Shown: positions 26,774-35,657 of the stretch, piece by piece
How the letters are laid out: each line of letters opens with the position of its first letter
Position numbering within the stretch: position 1 is the stretch's first letter
Assembly (NCBI RefSeq): GCF_014117445.1
Contig: NZ_CP059851.1
Location: 930,001 to 994,000 of the forward strand
Reading direction: 5' to 3'
DNA: 64,000 nucleotides
Origin: Sandaracinobacteroides saxicola
GTDB taxonomy: Bacteria > Pseudomonadota > Alphaproteobacteria > Sphingomonadales > Sphingomonadaceae
The notes under the pieces: generated by a model
What the model was told of the DNA's origin: nothing
The model's database searches: none
What the model saw: only the letters and a program-made list of their open reading frames with translations
Translations under genes and position numbers: made by a program

Positions 26774-28001
26774 AACGGCGGACATCGTCATTGCCGGTGC
26801 CGGGATCATCGGCCTTTGCGCGGCGCTGCAGATCGCCAAGCGCAGCCGGTCGAAGATCATCGTTCTGGAGAAGGGGGCCGGGCCGGGCGAGGGTTCGACG
26901 GGCGCATCCTCGGCGGTGTGCCGGACGAAATATTCGCTTGATCGCACCGTCGTCCTCGCCCGTGACGGTATCGCGGCCTATCGGAACTGGCCCGATTTTC
27001 TGGCGCTTGGCGATCCCTTCGCGCGGCTTCATCAAACCGGCGTCCTGTGGCTTGGCAACGGCGATGCCGGCACGACGGTGAGAGAGGCGGAACGGCTCAA
27101 GATGCTTGGTGTTGCCGTTGCCACGATGGATGATGCCGGGCTTGCCGAACTTTACCCCTCGGTCAATCCGTGCGCGCTGGCGCCCGATCTCGTCCACGGC
27201 GCGCCACATGATTGTATCGCGGGCGGGATCCATATGGTCGAGACCGAAGGCGGCTATGTCGATCCGGTCGACGCGCTTCAGGATCTGCTGCGTGTGCTGC
27301 GCCCGCGCGGCGTGGAGATACGCTTCGGCGCCGAGGTGACGGGTGTCGACCTGCGGTCTGGCGACATCTCGTCGGTACGCTGGTCCGGAGGGGAAATCAG
27401 GACGCCGGTTCTGGTCAACGCGGCCGGTCCCTGGTGCAACGCGCTGAATGGTCTTGTCGGGCTCGATTGCCCCTGGCCATTGCGCCCGACCCGCATCCAG
27501 ATTGTCCATATCGATCGCCCCGACACGGTTGTGGGGCCGGTACCGACCTGTGCCGACCCGCTGGGCGGCATCTATTTCCGCCCGCAGAACCGCGGCCAGC
27601 AAATCGTGCTGGGCTCGGTGCTTGAGGAGGACGAGCGCGAATTTGTCGATCCCGATGATTTTGATCGGGGCGTGGACAATGACTTTGCCGCAATCAAGCT
27701 GCATGCCCTCCAGCATCGGCTTCGCGGACTCGGGCATTTGCGGGGGGTCGCCGGGTATAGCGGGCTCTATACGATCAACGATATCGATGTTCACCCGGTC
27801 GTCGGCGCCACCCCGGTCGGCGGCTATTTCGTGGCCAACGGGTGCAGCGGGCACGGCTTCAAGCTTGCCCCCGCCATCGGATCGCTCCTGGCGCAGGCGA
27901 TCATCGGACAGCGGATTGCGGGCGACACCGAAGTCGATGCAAGCGCGCTCGCCTATGACCGCGCACCGATCGAGATTGCGACACGCAGCGTTCTGGCATG
28001 A
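26766..28001 (+). CDS. FAD-dependent amino-acid/amine oxidase (DAO family)
   Basis: A 411-residue flavoprotein starting MAETADIVIAGAGIIGLCAA, the Rossmann FAD motif GxGxxG, with KIIVLEKGAGPGEGSTGASS next to it and the C-terminal FAD motif HPVVGATPVGGYFVANGCSG followed by HGFKLAPAIG. DAO-family members oxidise amino acids, N-methyl amino acids or sarcosine-like imino acids. ATG at 26766 lies 8 bases inside the TetR gene end; an earlier in-frame ATG would be deep inside TetR. It is the last gene of the plus arm. A role in oxidising a released amino or imino acid fits the peptidase-rich cluster. Confidence 0.9.
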   Translation: MAETADIVIAGAGIIGLCAALQIAKRSRSKIIVLEKGAGPGEGSTGASSAVCRTKYSLDRTVVLARDGIAAYRNWPDFLALGDPFARLHQTGVLWLGNGDAGTTVREAERLKMLGVAVATMDDAGLAELYPSVNPCALAPDLVHGAPHDCIAGGIHMVETEGGYVDPVDALQDLLRVLRPRGVEIRFGAEVTGVDLRSGDISSVRWSGGEIRTPVLVNAAGPWCNALNGLVGLDCPWPLRPTRIQIVHIDRPDTVVGPVPTCADPLGGIYFRPQNRGQQIVLGSVLEEDEREFVDPDDFDRGVDNDFAAIKLHALQHRLRGLGHLRGVAGYSGLYTINDIDVHPVVGATPVGGYFVANGCSGHGFKLAPAIGSLLAQAIIGQRIAGDTEVDASALAYDRAPIEIATRSVLA

Positions 28002-28053
28002 TCAGGATCCCGCGGCGCTGGATTGTGGCGTGGTCCTGGGATAACCGGCGCGA

Positions 28054-29310
28054 ATGATGCGCTTTCAGCTCCAGACACCCGCCATGCCCGAGCAGCGGCG
28101 GCAGGTGTTGGACATCGCCCAGCGCCTGATCGGTGCCGGCGGGGCGCGGGCGGCGAGTTTTCGCACCATCGCGGCCGAAGCGGATCTGCCGGTGGCGCGG
28201 TTGCTGGCGATGTTCGAGACCAAGGACCGGCTGCTGGCGGCGGCCTATGCCGACACCGTGGCGCGTGATCTGGCTTTTTGCGACGCACAACTGGCCGAGG
28301 TGCAATCGTTCAGCATGGCGCGCGCGGTGGCGCCGCCGCTGCTGTGGAGCCTCGTGGAGACCGCTGGCGGCGTCTGGCGCGGTGACATGCTGACACTCGC
28401 CGACCTTTGGTTGCAGGCGCCGCAGCAACCTCAGGTGGCGGCGCAGTGCCGGGCGTTCATCGTCGGCCGGCGCGATTTCTACCGGGCGCTGGGCGCGGCG
28501 CTGGGAGGCGATGCGACCGCGTTCGACATCCTGGGGCTGGTGAGCCTGTCGGAAAGCTGTTTCGCGCTGAGCTGCGCCGGTTCGGCCGCGTGGCGGATGA
28601 CCGCGGAAGCCGGGCTGGCGGAGCTGGTGCGGGCGCTGACCGGATGGCCGGTGCCGGAGGTGCATGCCGAGGTGGACGCGGTGTCCCTTCGCTTCCACCT
28701 CGATCCCGGCGCGGAGGATGCCGTCCCCGGTGGCCCGGCCGGGCGTTCGGCCTTCAGCCGCCACCTGATGGTCGATGCCGCCGCCGACCTGATCCAGGAA
28801 CAGGGGTTGGCATCGGTCACCAACCGGGCGGTCGCACAGCGTGCCGGCATTTCGCTCGCCCGCACGACGCATCATTTCCGGACGGTGGCGGACCTGGGCT
28901 ACGCCGGCCTGCTGCGGCTGTTCGAGCGGGCAAACGCCGCCGCCCCGCAGGTTTCGCCGCTGGACGGCAGCGTGGGCGGCGCGCGGCAGTGGATCGCGGA
29001 CCGGTCGCGCCAGAGCGCGTTGGCGCGGGTGGGCACGCGCGGGATGGCAGAAATCTCGCTGGCCGCGGCGCGCGGCTTCATGCCCGCCGATCTGGGCCTG
29101 GCGATGCGGCGGCAGCGGGGCACCATCACCCATTCGATGCTGCGCGCCGCCGGCCGCGATGATGTCGGTCGCCGCGCGGCCGCCACGCATGCGCTATGGT
29201 ACGCCGCCGTATTCCTGCTGTGCGCGGCACTGCCGGACGCGGAGACGATCTTCGATTTCGAGGCGCAATCGGATCGGCTGGCGCGCGACCTGTTGGGCTT
29301 CAGCGGCTGA
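28054..29310 (+). CDS. Regulator with two tandem TetR-type DNA-binding domains
   Basis: The 418-residue product has two HTH domains. The first is at about residues 12-60 (QRRQVLDIAQRLIGAGG, ASFRTIAAEADLPVARLLAM, FETKDRLLAAAY). The second is at about 230-280 (SAFSRHLMVDAAADLIQEQG, ASVTNRAVAQRAGISLARTT, HHFRTVADLGYAG). Each is followed by a helical region. TetR proteins normally have one HTH and dimerise; a fused pair could bind as a single chain. It is just downstream of the catabolic island but its codon use is more GCG/CTG-heavy, like the genes after it. It overlaps the convergent gene by 11 bases. Confidence 0.85.
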   Translation: MMRFQLQTPAMPEQRRQVLDIAQRLIGAGGARAASFRTIAAEADLPVARLLAMFETKDRLLAAAYADTVARDLAFCDAQLAEVQSFSMARAVAPPLLWSLVETAGGVWRGDMLTLADLWLQAPQQPQVAAQCRAFIVGRRDFYRALGAALGGDATAFDILGLVSLSESCFALSCAGSAAWRMTAEAGLAELVRALTGWPVPEVHAEVDAVSLRFHLDPGAEDAVPGGPAGRSAFSRHLMVDAAADLIQEQGLASVTNRAVAQRAGISLARTTHHFRTVADLGYAGLLRLFERANAAAPQVSPLDGSVGGARQWIADRSRQSALARVGTRGMAEISLAAARGFMPADLGLAMRRQRGTITHSMLRAAGRDDVGRRAAATHALWYAAVFLLCAALPDAETIFDFEAQSDRLARDLLGFSG

Positions 29311-29935
29311 GCGTCATCGTCCGGCCGTTGCTCGCCTGCTGACCAACCAGGCGGTTGGGGTCACGCAGCGAGAAGCGGCCAACGACCTCATTGCCGATCC
29401 GGATCAGCACAATGGCGTCGCCGTCAAAGGCCCACCGGTTGGCGGTGAAGAAACCGTCCGGACAACCGCCATAGGTCCAGGCCGGATAGGTGCCGAAGGA
29501 TTTGTCGGGTTTCAGCTGCACGTTGCAGCTGCCGCCATCCCAGCGCAGTGTCCAGTTTCCCGCTAGCATGTCGGCAGTGGGCCGCCCCCACCCCGCGCCG
29601 TTGCCGCCCATTGCGGGGTTCGTCGGTGCGCCGTTGACGGGGCCGCCGATGGTGACGCTGGTGGAGCGCTCCTCACTCGTCTGTTCGACATGCGTGGTGC
29701 CGCTGTCTTGCGACTGCTGTACCATCCGGCCCATATTGTCCTGCTGCTGGGCGGCGTCGGCGGCGGGGCTGGCGGGCGGATCGGGCATCACAGGGGGATC
29801 GGGCATCGCCGGGGGATCGGGCATGGCGGCAGGGTCGGGGGTGGCATCCTGCGCGGCAAGCGGGGTGGCGAACGGCGCCACGGCCAACAGGGCAATTGCC
29901 AGCAGCCGGAACAGCGATTTTGACGACGTGATCAT
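29300..29935 (-). CDS. Secreted AprI/Inh-type protease-inhibitor-domain protein
   Basis: The 211-residue product starts with a signal peptide (MITSSKSLFRLLAIALLAVA, cleavage near LAAQDA). A low-complexity stretch follows with repeats of PDPPAMPDPPVMPDPP, then a C-terminal domain beginning ADMLAGNWTLRWDGGSCNVQ with late GNEVVGRFSLRDPNRLVGQQ. The domain fits the AprI/Inh lipocalin-like family of metalloprotease inhibitors. ATG at 29935 overlaps the stop of the solute-binding gene (ATGA). No matching serralysin protease is in the window, so the target is unknown. Confidence 0.75.
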   Translation of the reverse strand: MITSSKSLFRLLAIALLAVAPFATPLAAQDATPDPAAMPDPPAMPDPPVMPDPPASPAADAAQQQDNMGRMVQQSQDSGTTHVEQTSEERSTSVTIGGPVNGAPTNPAMGGNGAGWGRPTADMLAGNWTLRWDGGSCNVQLKPDKSFGTYPAWTYGGCPDGFFTANRWAFDGDAIVLIRIGNEVVGRFSLRDPNRLVGQQASNGRTMTLSR

Positions 29936-30783
29936 TTCGAGGCCTTCGCCGCTTTGGTGCCGACCTGCATCTCGTTGATCCAGTCGAAACGGACGAACCA
30001 ATGTTGGCGCAGGTTGGCGAGGAAGCCGTCTACCTTGCGCGCTTCGATCCAGTTGTCGACATAGCGCTGCAGGCGGACATCATCGGGCCGCAGTGCCAGC
30101 GCCTCGGCGGTTTTGGTAAGCGGCGTGCCGGTCAGTTCGAACCGGCCACCATAGATGCGGGCCGCCATGCGTGGCACCGGCGATTTGGCGACCAGCGCGT
30201 CCGCCCGGCCATCTACCAGCGCGGCAAGTGCCTGTGCGCTGTCGGCGAAGGGCAGCAGCTTCGCTTTGGGATAGGAGGCCCGCGCCGCGGCTTCGTCCAG
30301 CGAGCCGGCGAGGACAGCGATGGTGCGGCCGGCGCCGTCCGCGGGCATGGCGCCCTTGCTGCCGCGGACGGCGACCGTGCGCACCACCGTGAGCCCGACC
30401 GGTGCCGAGAACACCACGGCGCGGGCCCGTTCCGGCGTGATGGCGAGACCGGCGGCACCCATGTCCGCCTCGCCTGCCGCGACGCCGGACACCAGATTGC
30501 CGAACGGCATTTCAACGAACCTTGCCTCTACGCCCAGATCCTTCGCCAGCGCACGGGCGATGTCGATATCATAGCCTGCCAGGCTGCCGTCGGGCCTTTT
30601 CAGCACCCAGGGCGCATTTAGCGCCACCGCCACCACCAGGTTACGCTGTGTCAGCACCCGGTCGAGGCTGGCATCGGCGGACGCCGGGGCGGTCGTGACC
30701 ACCCCCAGGGCGAGCAGGCCGCCGACCGCCGCGCTCGCCAACCGCCTTGCGCGCCTCCATGACCATCTCCGTTTCGGCATCAT
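29932..30783 (-). CDS. Periplasmic solute-binding protein (amino-acid type, SBP family 3)
   Basis: The 283-residue protein has a signal peptide of the Arg-rich type (KRRWSWRRARRLASAAVGGL, cleavage near ASADAS). An SBP_bac_3 domain follows: DRVLTQRNLVVAVALNAPWV, PDGSLAGYDIDIARALAKDL, ADMGAAGLAITPERARAVVF and ALVDGRADALVAKSPV. Such proteins deliver amino acids to ABC importers, but no permease or ATPase gene is nearby, so it may be an orphan sensor or binding protein. ATG at 30783 has AAGGG upstream; an ATG nine codons earlier is possible. It is coupled to the AprI-like gene. Confidence 0.82.
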   Translation of the reverse strand: MMPKRRWSWRRARRLASAAVGGLLALGVVTTAPASADASLDRVLTQRNLVVAVALNAPWVLKRPDGSLAGYDIDIARALAKDLGVEARFVEMPFGNLVSGVAAGEADMGAAGLAITPERARAVVFSAPVGLTVVRTVAVRGSKGAMPADGAGRTIAVLAGSLDEAAARASYPKAKLLPFADSAQALAALVDGRADALVAKSPVPRMAARIYGGRFELTGTPLTKTAEALALRPDDVRLQRYVDNWIEARKVDGFLANLRQHWFVRFDWINEMQVGTKAAKASK

Positions 30784-30882
30784 CGAACCCTTGTTTGCTT
30801 TCAGGTACATTCGTTTGTATATCAGCTCAGCGGCTCTTGCCAGATGATTCTTTTTCACGACCAGCACGACGGGATGGGAACG

Positions 30883-31659
30883 ATGCGGACACGATCTGTA
30901 CAACTGTCTTTCCTCGGCATTGCGATGGCGGCGGCGCTGGTGCTGCCCGGGGAAGGGGTCGGCGGGTCGGCGAACGCCGGCACGATCGCCTGTGGCAGTG
31001 TCAACGGTGCCTATCATTACTGCGCCGCCGACACCGGCCGGGGCGTGCAGTTGCAGCAGCAACTGTCGCGTGCGCCTTGCCGCCAGGCCGAGAGCTGGGG
31101 CTATGACCGCCGCGGCGTATGGGTGGACAATGGCTGTGCCGCCACTTTCCTCGTCGGCTCCTGGGGAGAGAGCAGTGGGGTTGCCGGGCGCGGTGGTGAC
31201 GGCGGCAAGGTCAGCGCGGCGATCGTCGGCGGGCTGGTAGGGGCGTTGTTGGGCGGTGCCATCGGCGGATCCAGCCACAGCAGCAGCACTTATGTCTCGC
31301 GCACCTATGTCCAGAGCGGCGACGATGGTCCAACGCAGGACGAGCAGCGCGCCGCCTATGCCGCCAACCAGCAGGCGCAGCGCGACCAGCAGGACCGGCT
31401 GGACGACGCGCAGCAGCGTGCCGCCTATCTGGCCAACCAGAACAACCAGCTGGAAATCCAGGCATCGCAGGATCGCGAACAGCGCGACAATGCGCGCGCG
31501 GCGCAGGCCGAAGCTGAGGATGCCCGGCGCCAGGCGGAAATCCGCGCCGGTGAAGCCGATGAGAACCGGCAGGCGCGCGAAGCCGAAAGCAATGCCGACA
31601 GCAACAGCAGTGGCGACAACAGCGACAGCGGCGCGGCGGCAGAGGAAACGCCGCAGTGA
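30883..31659 (+). CDS. Secreted DUF3011 protein with glycine zipper and coiled-coil tail
   Basis: The 258-residue product has a signal peptide (MRTRSVQLSFLGIAMAAALV, to about residue 35) and a cysteine-bearing DUF3011 domain (IACGSVNGAYHYCAADTGRG, CRQAESWGYDRRGVWVDNGC). A glycine-zipper segment (AAIVGGLVGALLGGAIGG) follows, then a Gln/Ala/Arg-rich coiled coil of about 90 residues. Outer-membrane or envelope attachment through the zipper is likely. I prefer ATG at 30883, with GGGA upstream, over the ATG three codons earlier. Divergent from the solute-binding gene; GTGA overlap with the next gene. Confidence 0.78.
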   Translation: MRTRSVQLSFLGIAMAAALVLPGEGVGGSANAGTIACGSVNGAYHYCAADTGRGVQLQQQLSRAPCRQAESWGYDRRGVWVDNGCAATFLVGSWGESSGVAGRGGDGGKVSAAIVGGLVGALLGGAIGGSSHSSSTYVSRTYVQSGDDGPTQDEQRAAYAANQQAQRDQQDRLDDAQQRAAYLANQNNQLEIQASQDREQRDNARAAQAEAEDARRQAEIRAGEADENRQAREAESNADSNSSGDNSDSGAAAEETPQ

Positions 31660-32189
31660 CATCCGCGGCGGGAGTTGCAGCCGTGGCGATGCTGTTTCTG
31701 GCATTGCCGCTTGCCGCACAGCCGGTGCCGTCCTGGTCGCCCGACGAGGACATCCTGGGCCATCTGGAAAAACAGCCGGACAACAGTCGCTTCATGGCGG
31801 CGCTGAAAGCTTCCGGCTGGGACGTGACACTGCGGACGCCGGGCCGCTACACCGTGTTCGCCCCGACCAACCAGGCGTTCGCGGCGCTGCCGCGGGCGTT
31901 GGCCGCCGCCCTTGTCGATCCGCGCCAGCGCGACAGGATCCGGGCGCTGGTGGGCTGCCATATCGTGGGCCGCGAGGTGAAGTTCGGGCTTGGCCCGGAT
32001 GGCACGCAGGTGATCCGGACGCTGGGTGGCTGCACCCTGCGCCTGACCCGCAAGGGGCTGGATATCCGCGTTACGGACGAAAACGGCATCACGGCAAAGT
32101 TGCGCATGTTCGACGTGTTCGAGGCCAATGGCCAGATCGAGGTGATCGACGCCGTGCTCACCCCGAAACTTCCGGCGGGGGCATCTTGA
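31656..32189 (+). CDS. Fasciclin (FAS1) domain secreted protein
   Basis: The 177-residue protein has an N-terminal signal sequence (VAAVAMLFLALPLAAQ) and one FAS1 domain: DNSRFMAALKASGWDVTL, the H1-like motif PGRYTVFAPTNQAFAALP, VGCHIVGREVKFG and the H2-like end NGQIEVIDAVLTP. FAS1 domains mediate adhesion or surface interactions. The start is GTG at 31656 overlapping the previous stop (GTGA); an ATG eleven codons later is an alternative. It forms a pair with the DUF3011 gene. Confidence 0.85.
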   Translation: MTSAAGVAAVAMLFLALPLAAQPVPSWSPDEDILGHLEKQPDNSRFMAALKASGWDVTLRTPGRYTVFAPTNQAFAALPRALAAALVDPRQRDRIRALVGCHIVGREVKFGLGPDGTQVIRTLGGCTLRLTRKGLDIRVTDENGITAKLRMFDVFEANGQIEVIDAVLTPKLPAGAS

Positions 32190-32271
32190 CCGGGCGGGTT
32201 TCAGATCGTCCGGGATCCGTACCGGCCCATGCGCCGCGTTGTTCGCAGACGCTGTCTGAAAGGATGATCCG

Positions 32272-32664
32272 ATGATGCCCCGAACCATTGCCACCGTGGT
32301 TCTGTTGCTGGCGCCGCTGCCCGCCGCCGCGCAGCCCGCCAACTGCGCCAATGCAGTCTCCCAGGCCGACATGACCGCCTGTGCCGCCGCCGGCCGCTCC
32401 AATGCGGATTTGCGGCTGAACCAGAGCTATGCCCGCCTGCGCAAGGGGTTGAGCGCTGGCGGGCAGGAGCGGTTGAAGGCCAGCCAGCGGGCCTGGATCG
32501 CCTTCCGGGACCTGGAATGCCAGTTCCGCTCCAACGGCGCCGATGGCGGCTCCGCGGCGCCGATGGTGGCGGCGACCTGCGCGGCCGATCTTTCGCGGGC
32601 GCGCACGGCCGACCTCGACCGCCTGGGCAAATGCGCAGAGGGCGATCTTTCCTGCCCGCGCTGA
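32272..32664 (+). CDS. LprI-like (DUF1311) secreted lysozyme-inhibitor-family protein
   Basis: A 130-residue protein with signal peptide [20 protein letters not shown] and a cysteine-rich LprI-type domain: [49 protein letters not shown] and [16 protein letters not shown]. LprI was described in mycobacteria as a lysozyme inhibitor; many proteobacterial members are uncharacterised. It stands alone between the FAS1 gene and lepA. Confidence 0.85.
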   Translation: MMPRTIATVVLLLAPLPAAAQPANCANAVSQADMTACAAAGRSNADLRLNQSYARLRKGLSAGGQERLKASQRAWIAFRDLECQFRSNGADGGSAAPMVAATCAADLSRARTADLDRLGKCAEGDLSCPR

Positions 32665-32767
32665 ACGGCGGGAATTGTCGTTGATCCGCCGCCGGGCGTG
32701 GCAGCGCTGGAAATGCCTGCGGCCACCCGCCCCTTTGCCGGGGCGCCACAACCGGCTAAGGCGCGGC

Positions 32768-34585
32768 ATGGCTTCGCTTCCTTCCACCGACATTTCGCGC
32801 ATCCGCAACTTTTCGATCATCGCGCACATCGATCATGGCAAATCGACGCTGGCCGACCGCTTGATCCAGGCCACGGGCGGCCTGACCGCGCGGGAGATGA
32901 GCGAGCAGGTGCTCGACAATATGGAGATCGAGAAGGAGCGCGGCATCACCATCAAGGCGCAGACGGTGCGGCTGGATTACCGGGCGCAGGATGGCCTGGA
33001 TTATGTGCTGAACCTGATGGACACGCCGGGGCATGTCGATTTCGCCTATGAGGTGAGCCGCAGCCTGGCGGCGTGCGAAGGCGCGCTGCTGGTGGTGGAC
33101 GCGGCACAGGGGGTGGAGGCGCAGACGCTGGCGAACGTCTATCAGTCGATCGAGCATGACCATGAGATCGTGCCGGTGATCAACAAGATCGACCTGCCGA
33201 GCGCCGAACCGGAGCGGGTGAAGGCGCAGATCGAGGAGGTCATCGGTCTGGATGCCAGCAACGCCGTGCTGGCGAGCGCCAAGAGCGGCATCGGCATCGG
33301 CGATGTGCTGGAGGCGATCGTGACGCGCATTCCCGCGCCGAAGGGCGACGCGACGGCACCCTTGAAGGCGATGCTGGTGGACAGCTGGTATGACGCCTAT
33401 CTGGGCGTGGTGATCCTGGTGCGGATCATCGACGGCGTGCTGAAAAAAGGCATGCAGATCAAGTTCATGGCGGGCGACAGCGTGCATCTGACCGATCGCG
33501 TGGGCGCGTTCCGGCCGAAGATCGAGCAGCGCGGCGAACTGGGGCCGGGGGAGATCGGCTTCATCACGGCACAGATCAAGGAGGTGGCGCAGGCGCGGGT
33601 GGGGGACACGATCACCGACGCGAAGCGACCGGCGAACGCGGCCCTGCCGGGGTTCAAGGAAGTGCAGCCGGTGGTGTTCTGTGGCCTGTTCCCGACGGAC
33701 GCCGCCGATTTTGAGAAGCTGCGCGAGAGCATCTACAAGTTGAAGCTGAACGACGCGAGTTTCAGCTTCGAGATGGAGACCAGCGCCGCCCTGGGCTTCG
33801 GTTTTCGATGTGGGTTCCTGGGCCTGCTGCATCTGGAGATCATTCAGGAGCGGCTGAGCCGGGAATATGACCTGGACCTGATCACCACGGCGCCCAGCGT
33901 GGTCTATGAGGTGCATCTGAACAACGGCGAGATGCTGGAACTGCACAATCCGGCGGACATGCCCGATCCGGTCGCGATCGACCATATCAAGGAGCCGTGG
34001 ATCGAGGCGGTGATCTTCGTGCCGGACGAGTATCTGGGCAGTGTGCTGAAGCTGTGCCAGGACCGGCGGGGTATCCAAAAAAACCTGACTTACGTGGGCG
34101 GACGGGCGCAGCTGACGTACGAACTGCCCTTGAACGAGGTGGTGTTTGATTTCTACGACCGGCTGAAGAGCATCAGCCGCGGCTATGCCAGTTTCGATTA
34201 CCACCAGATCGGCCACCGCGAGGGCGATCTCGTCAAGATGACGGTGCTGGTGAACAGCGAGCTGGTGGACGCGCTGAGCATGATCGTGCACCGCGACGCC
34301 GCCGAGGCGCGCGGCCGGCACATGTGCGAGCGGATGAAGGACCTGATCCCGCGGCATCTGTTCAAGATTCCGATCCAGGCAGCCATTGGGGGCCGCGTGA
34401 TCGCGCGGGAGACGATCGCGGCGCTGCGCAAGGACGTGACGGCGAAATGCTATGGCGGCGACATCAGCCGCAAGCGCAAGCTGCTGGACAAGCAGAAAGA
34501 AGGCAAGAAGCGCATGCGCCAATATGGCAGCGTGGAGATCCCGCAGGAGGCGTTCATCGCGGCGCTGCGGATGGGGGACGCGTAA
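32768..34585 (+). CDS. lepA: Elongation factor 4 (LepA), ribosome back-translocating GTPase
   Basis: A 605-residue protein of normal LepA length. GTPase motifs: [18 protein letters not shown] (G1), [12 protein letters not shown] (G2), [15 protein letters not shown] (G3) and [13 protein letters not shown] (G4). The LepA-specific C-terminal domain ends [23 protein letters not shown] at 32768 opens [19 protein letters not shown], which matches the usual start; the longer open frame upstream is intergenic. A housekeeping gene that marks the region as chromosome. Confidence 0.98.
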   Translation: MASLPSTDISRIRNFSIIAHIDHGKSTLADRLIQATGGLTAREMSEQVLDNMEIEKERGITIKAQTVRLDYRAQDGLDYVLNLMDTPGHVDFAYEVSRSLAACEGALLVVDAAQGVEAQTLANVYQSIEHDHEIVPVINKIDLPSAEPERVKAQIEEVIGLDASNAVLASAKSGIGIGDVLEAIVTRIPAPKGDATAPLKAMLVDSWYDAYLGVVILVRIIDGVLKKGMQIKFMAGDSVHLTDRVGAFRPKIEQRGELGPGEIGFITAQIKEVAQARVGDTITDAKRPANAALPGFKEVQPVVFCGLFPTDAADFEKLRESIYKLKLNDASFSFEMETSAALGFGFRCGFLGLLHLEIIQERLSREYDLDLITTAPSVVYEVHLNNGEMLELHNPADMPDPVAIDHIKEPWIEAVIFVPDEYLGSVLKLCQDRRGIQKNLTYVGGRAQLTYELPLNEVVFDFYDRLKSISRGYASFDYHQIGHREGDLVKMTVLVNSELVDALSMIVHRDAAEARGRHMCERMKDLIPRHLFKIPIQAAIGGRVIARETIAALRKDVTAKCYGGDISRKRKLLDKQKEGKKRMRQYGSVEIPQEAFIAALRMGDA

Positions 34586-34626
34586 CCCCGGTTGCGCCAG
34601 CGGCGGTTGCGTGAAATGCTGACATC

Positions 34627-35514
34627 ATGGACGTGGACGACGGGTTCGGCGCGAAACTGGCGTTGGCGATCAAGGCCTTGTCGGTCAGTCGCAGCCGGTT
34701 GGCGCATGAGTTGGCGGTGGACAAGAGCGCGGTCGGGCGTTGGGTGTCGGGCACCGCGCTGCCATCCGCGCATAATCTGGAGCGGTTGACGCAACGAGTG
34801 GCGGCCACGCACCCCGGTTTCACCATGGCCGATTGGGACGTTGCACTGCCGGCGCTCGCGGCGCGACTGGGCGTAACGCCACCGCAGGCGGCGGCGCCGG
34901 ACGTGGACTGGCTGGCACCCGGGCTGATGACGGAGGCGCGGGCGAACACGGCGATGCGAGGCGGTGCCTACGAAGGCGTCTGGCGCACCACACGGCCCTC
35001 TGCGGACAATGCGGGGGCACCATTCGTGCATGACCATATGGTGCAGCGGGTGGCGCCGGATGGGTTGCTGCGCTATCGGCTGGGGGTGTTCGGGCTGCGC
35101 TTCCATGGCATCGGCCTGCCGATCCAGGGACAGCTCTTCTCGATCGCCAGTGACACGGTGAGCGGCGTGTTCATCTTTTCGATCGTGAAGGCGGTGGCGC
35201 GTCGCAAGGCGGTGGTGCTCGACGGGCTGACACTGACCTGCCTGCGCAACACCGACGGCGATATCGTGGCGACGCCCTGCATTTTCGAGCGGGTGGCCGA
35301 CCTGCCGCCGGACCCGGCCGACGATGATGCCGTGCTGGAACGCTGCATGCGCGCGAGCTCCTTTGCCGCCGCGGAAGCCGTCGATCCTGCGTATGCGCGG
35401 CGGCTGCTGCCCGATATCGGCCCGGCGGCGCATGCGGCCGGCGGAGAGTTGCTGCTGTTGATGCGCTTTGCCGAAAGCCTGTCCCGCGCGGCGCCGATCG
35501 GCGGGCGGGACTGA
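34627..35514 (+). CDS. HTH (XRE-type) protein with an unrecognised C-terminal domain
   Basis: A 295-residue protein. Residues about 8-55 form a helix-turn-helix: FGAKLALAIKALSVSRSRLA, HELAVDKSAVGRWVSGTALP, SAHNLERLTQRVA. After a variable stretch comes a domain I do not recognise, with YEGVWRTTRPSADNAG, LRYRLGVFGLRFHGIGLP, FSIASDTVSGVFIFSIVKAV and LTLTCLRNTDGDIVATPCIF, which looks like a beta-rich sensor barrel. Two copies of a 22-base repeat with a perfect palindrome lie 19 and 47 bases past its end and could be its binding sites; that link is inference. Confidence 0.75.
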   Translation: MDVDDGFGAKLALAIKALSVSRSRLAHELAVDKSAVGRWVSGTALPSAHNLERLTQRVAATHPGFTMADWDVALPALAARLGVTPPQAAAPDVDWLAPGLMTEARANTAMRGGAYEGVWRTTRPSADNAGAPFVHDHMVQRVAPDGLLRYRLGVFGLRFHGIGLPIQGQLFSIASDTVSGVFIFSIVKAVARRKAVVLDGLTLTCLRNTDGDIVATPCIFERVADLPPDPADDDAVLERCMRASSFAAAEAVDPAYARRLLPDIGPAAHAAGGELLLLMRFAESLSRAAPIGGRD

Positions 35515-35532
35515 TCGACGCTCCGCTGCGGC

Positions 35533-35582
35533 GCGCAAGGGGTTGCGCAACCGTCATTGTGCGCAAGGGGTTGCGCAACCGT
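35533..35582. repeat. Two direct 22-bp repeats each holding the palindrome GGTTGCGCAACC
   Basis: GCGCAAGGGGTTGCGCAACC plus GT occurs at 35533-35554 and again at 35561-35582, start-to-start 28 bases. Each copy contains the perfect 12-base palindrome GGTTGCGCAACC (35541-35552 and 35569-35580), and a partial third TTGCGCA follows at 35582. Regular spacing of palindromes upstream of the serine hydrolase gene suggests tandem operator sites. A hairpin is also possible, but no T-run follows. Confidence 0.6.
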
Positions 35583-35657
35583 TGCGCATGTCGCTGCGAC
35601 TGTTGGGGTCGCGCCCGGCACGGCATAAGCGCCGCGTTCACGAAATCGGGGAATATC

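Noticed and set aside
7579-28001. Microcystin-degradation (mlr) cluster
   Set aside because: No MlrA-type CPBP membrane protease or MlrC-type metallopeptidase is present; the enzyme set is different.
32756-34522. Long minus-strand open frame opposite lepA
   Set aside because: LepA is certain on the plus strand; the other frame is low-complexity His/Gln/Arg.
35533-35582. Possible CRISPR-like array
   Set aside because: Only two full repeats with a 6-base gap, and the repeats are palindromic operator-like sequences with no cas genes nearby.
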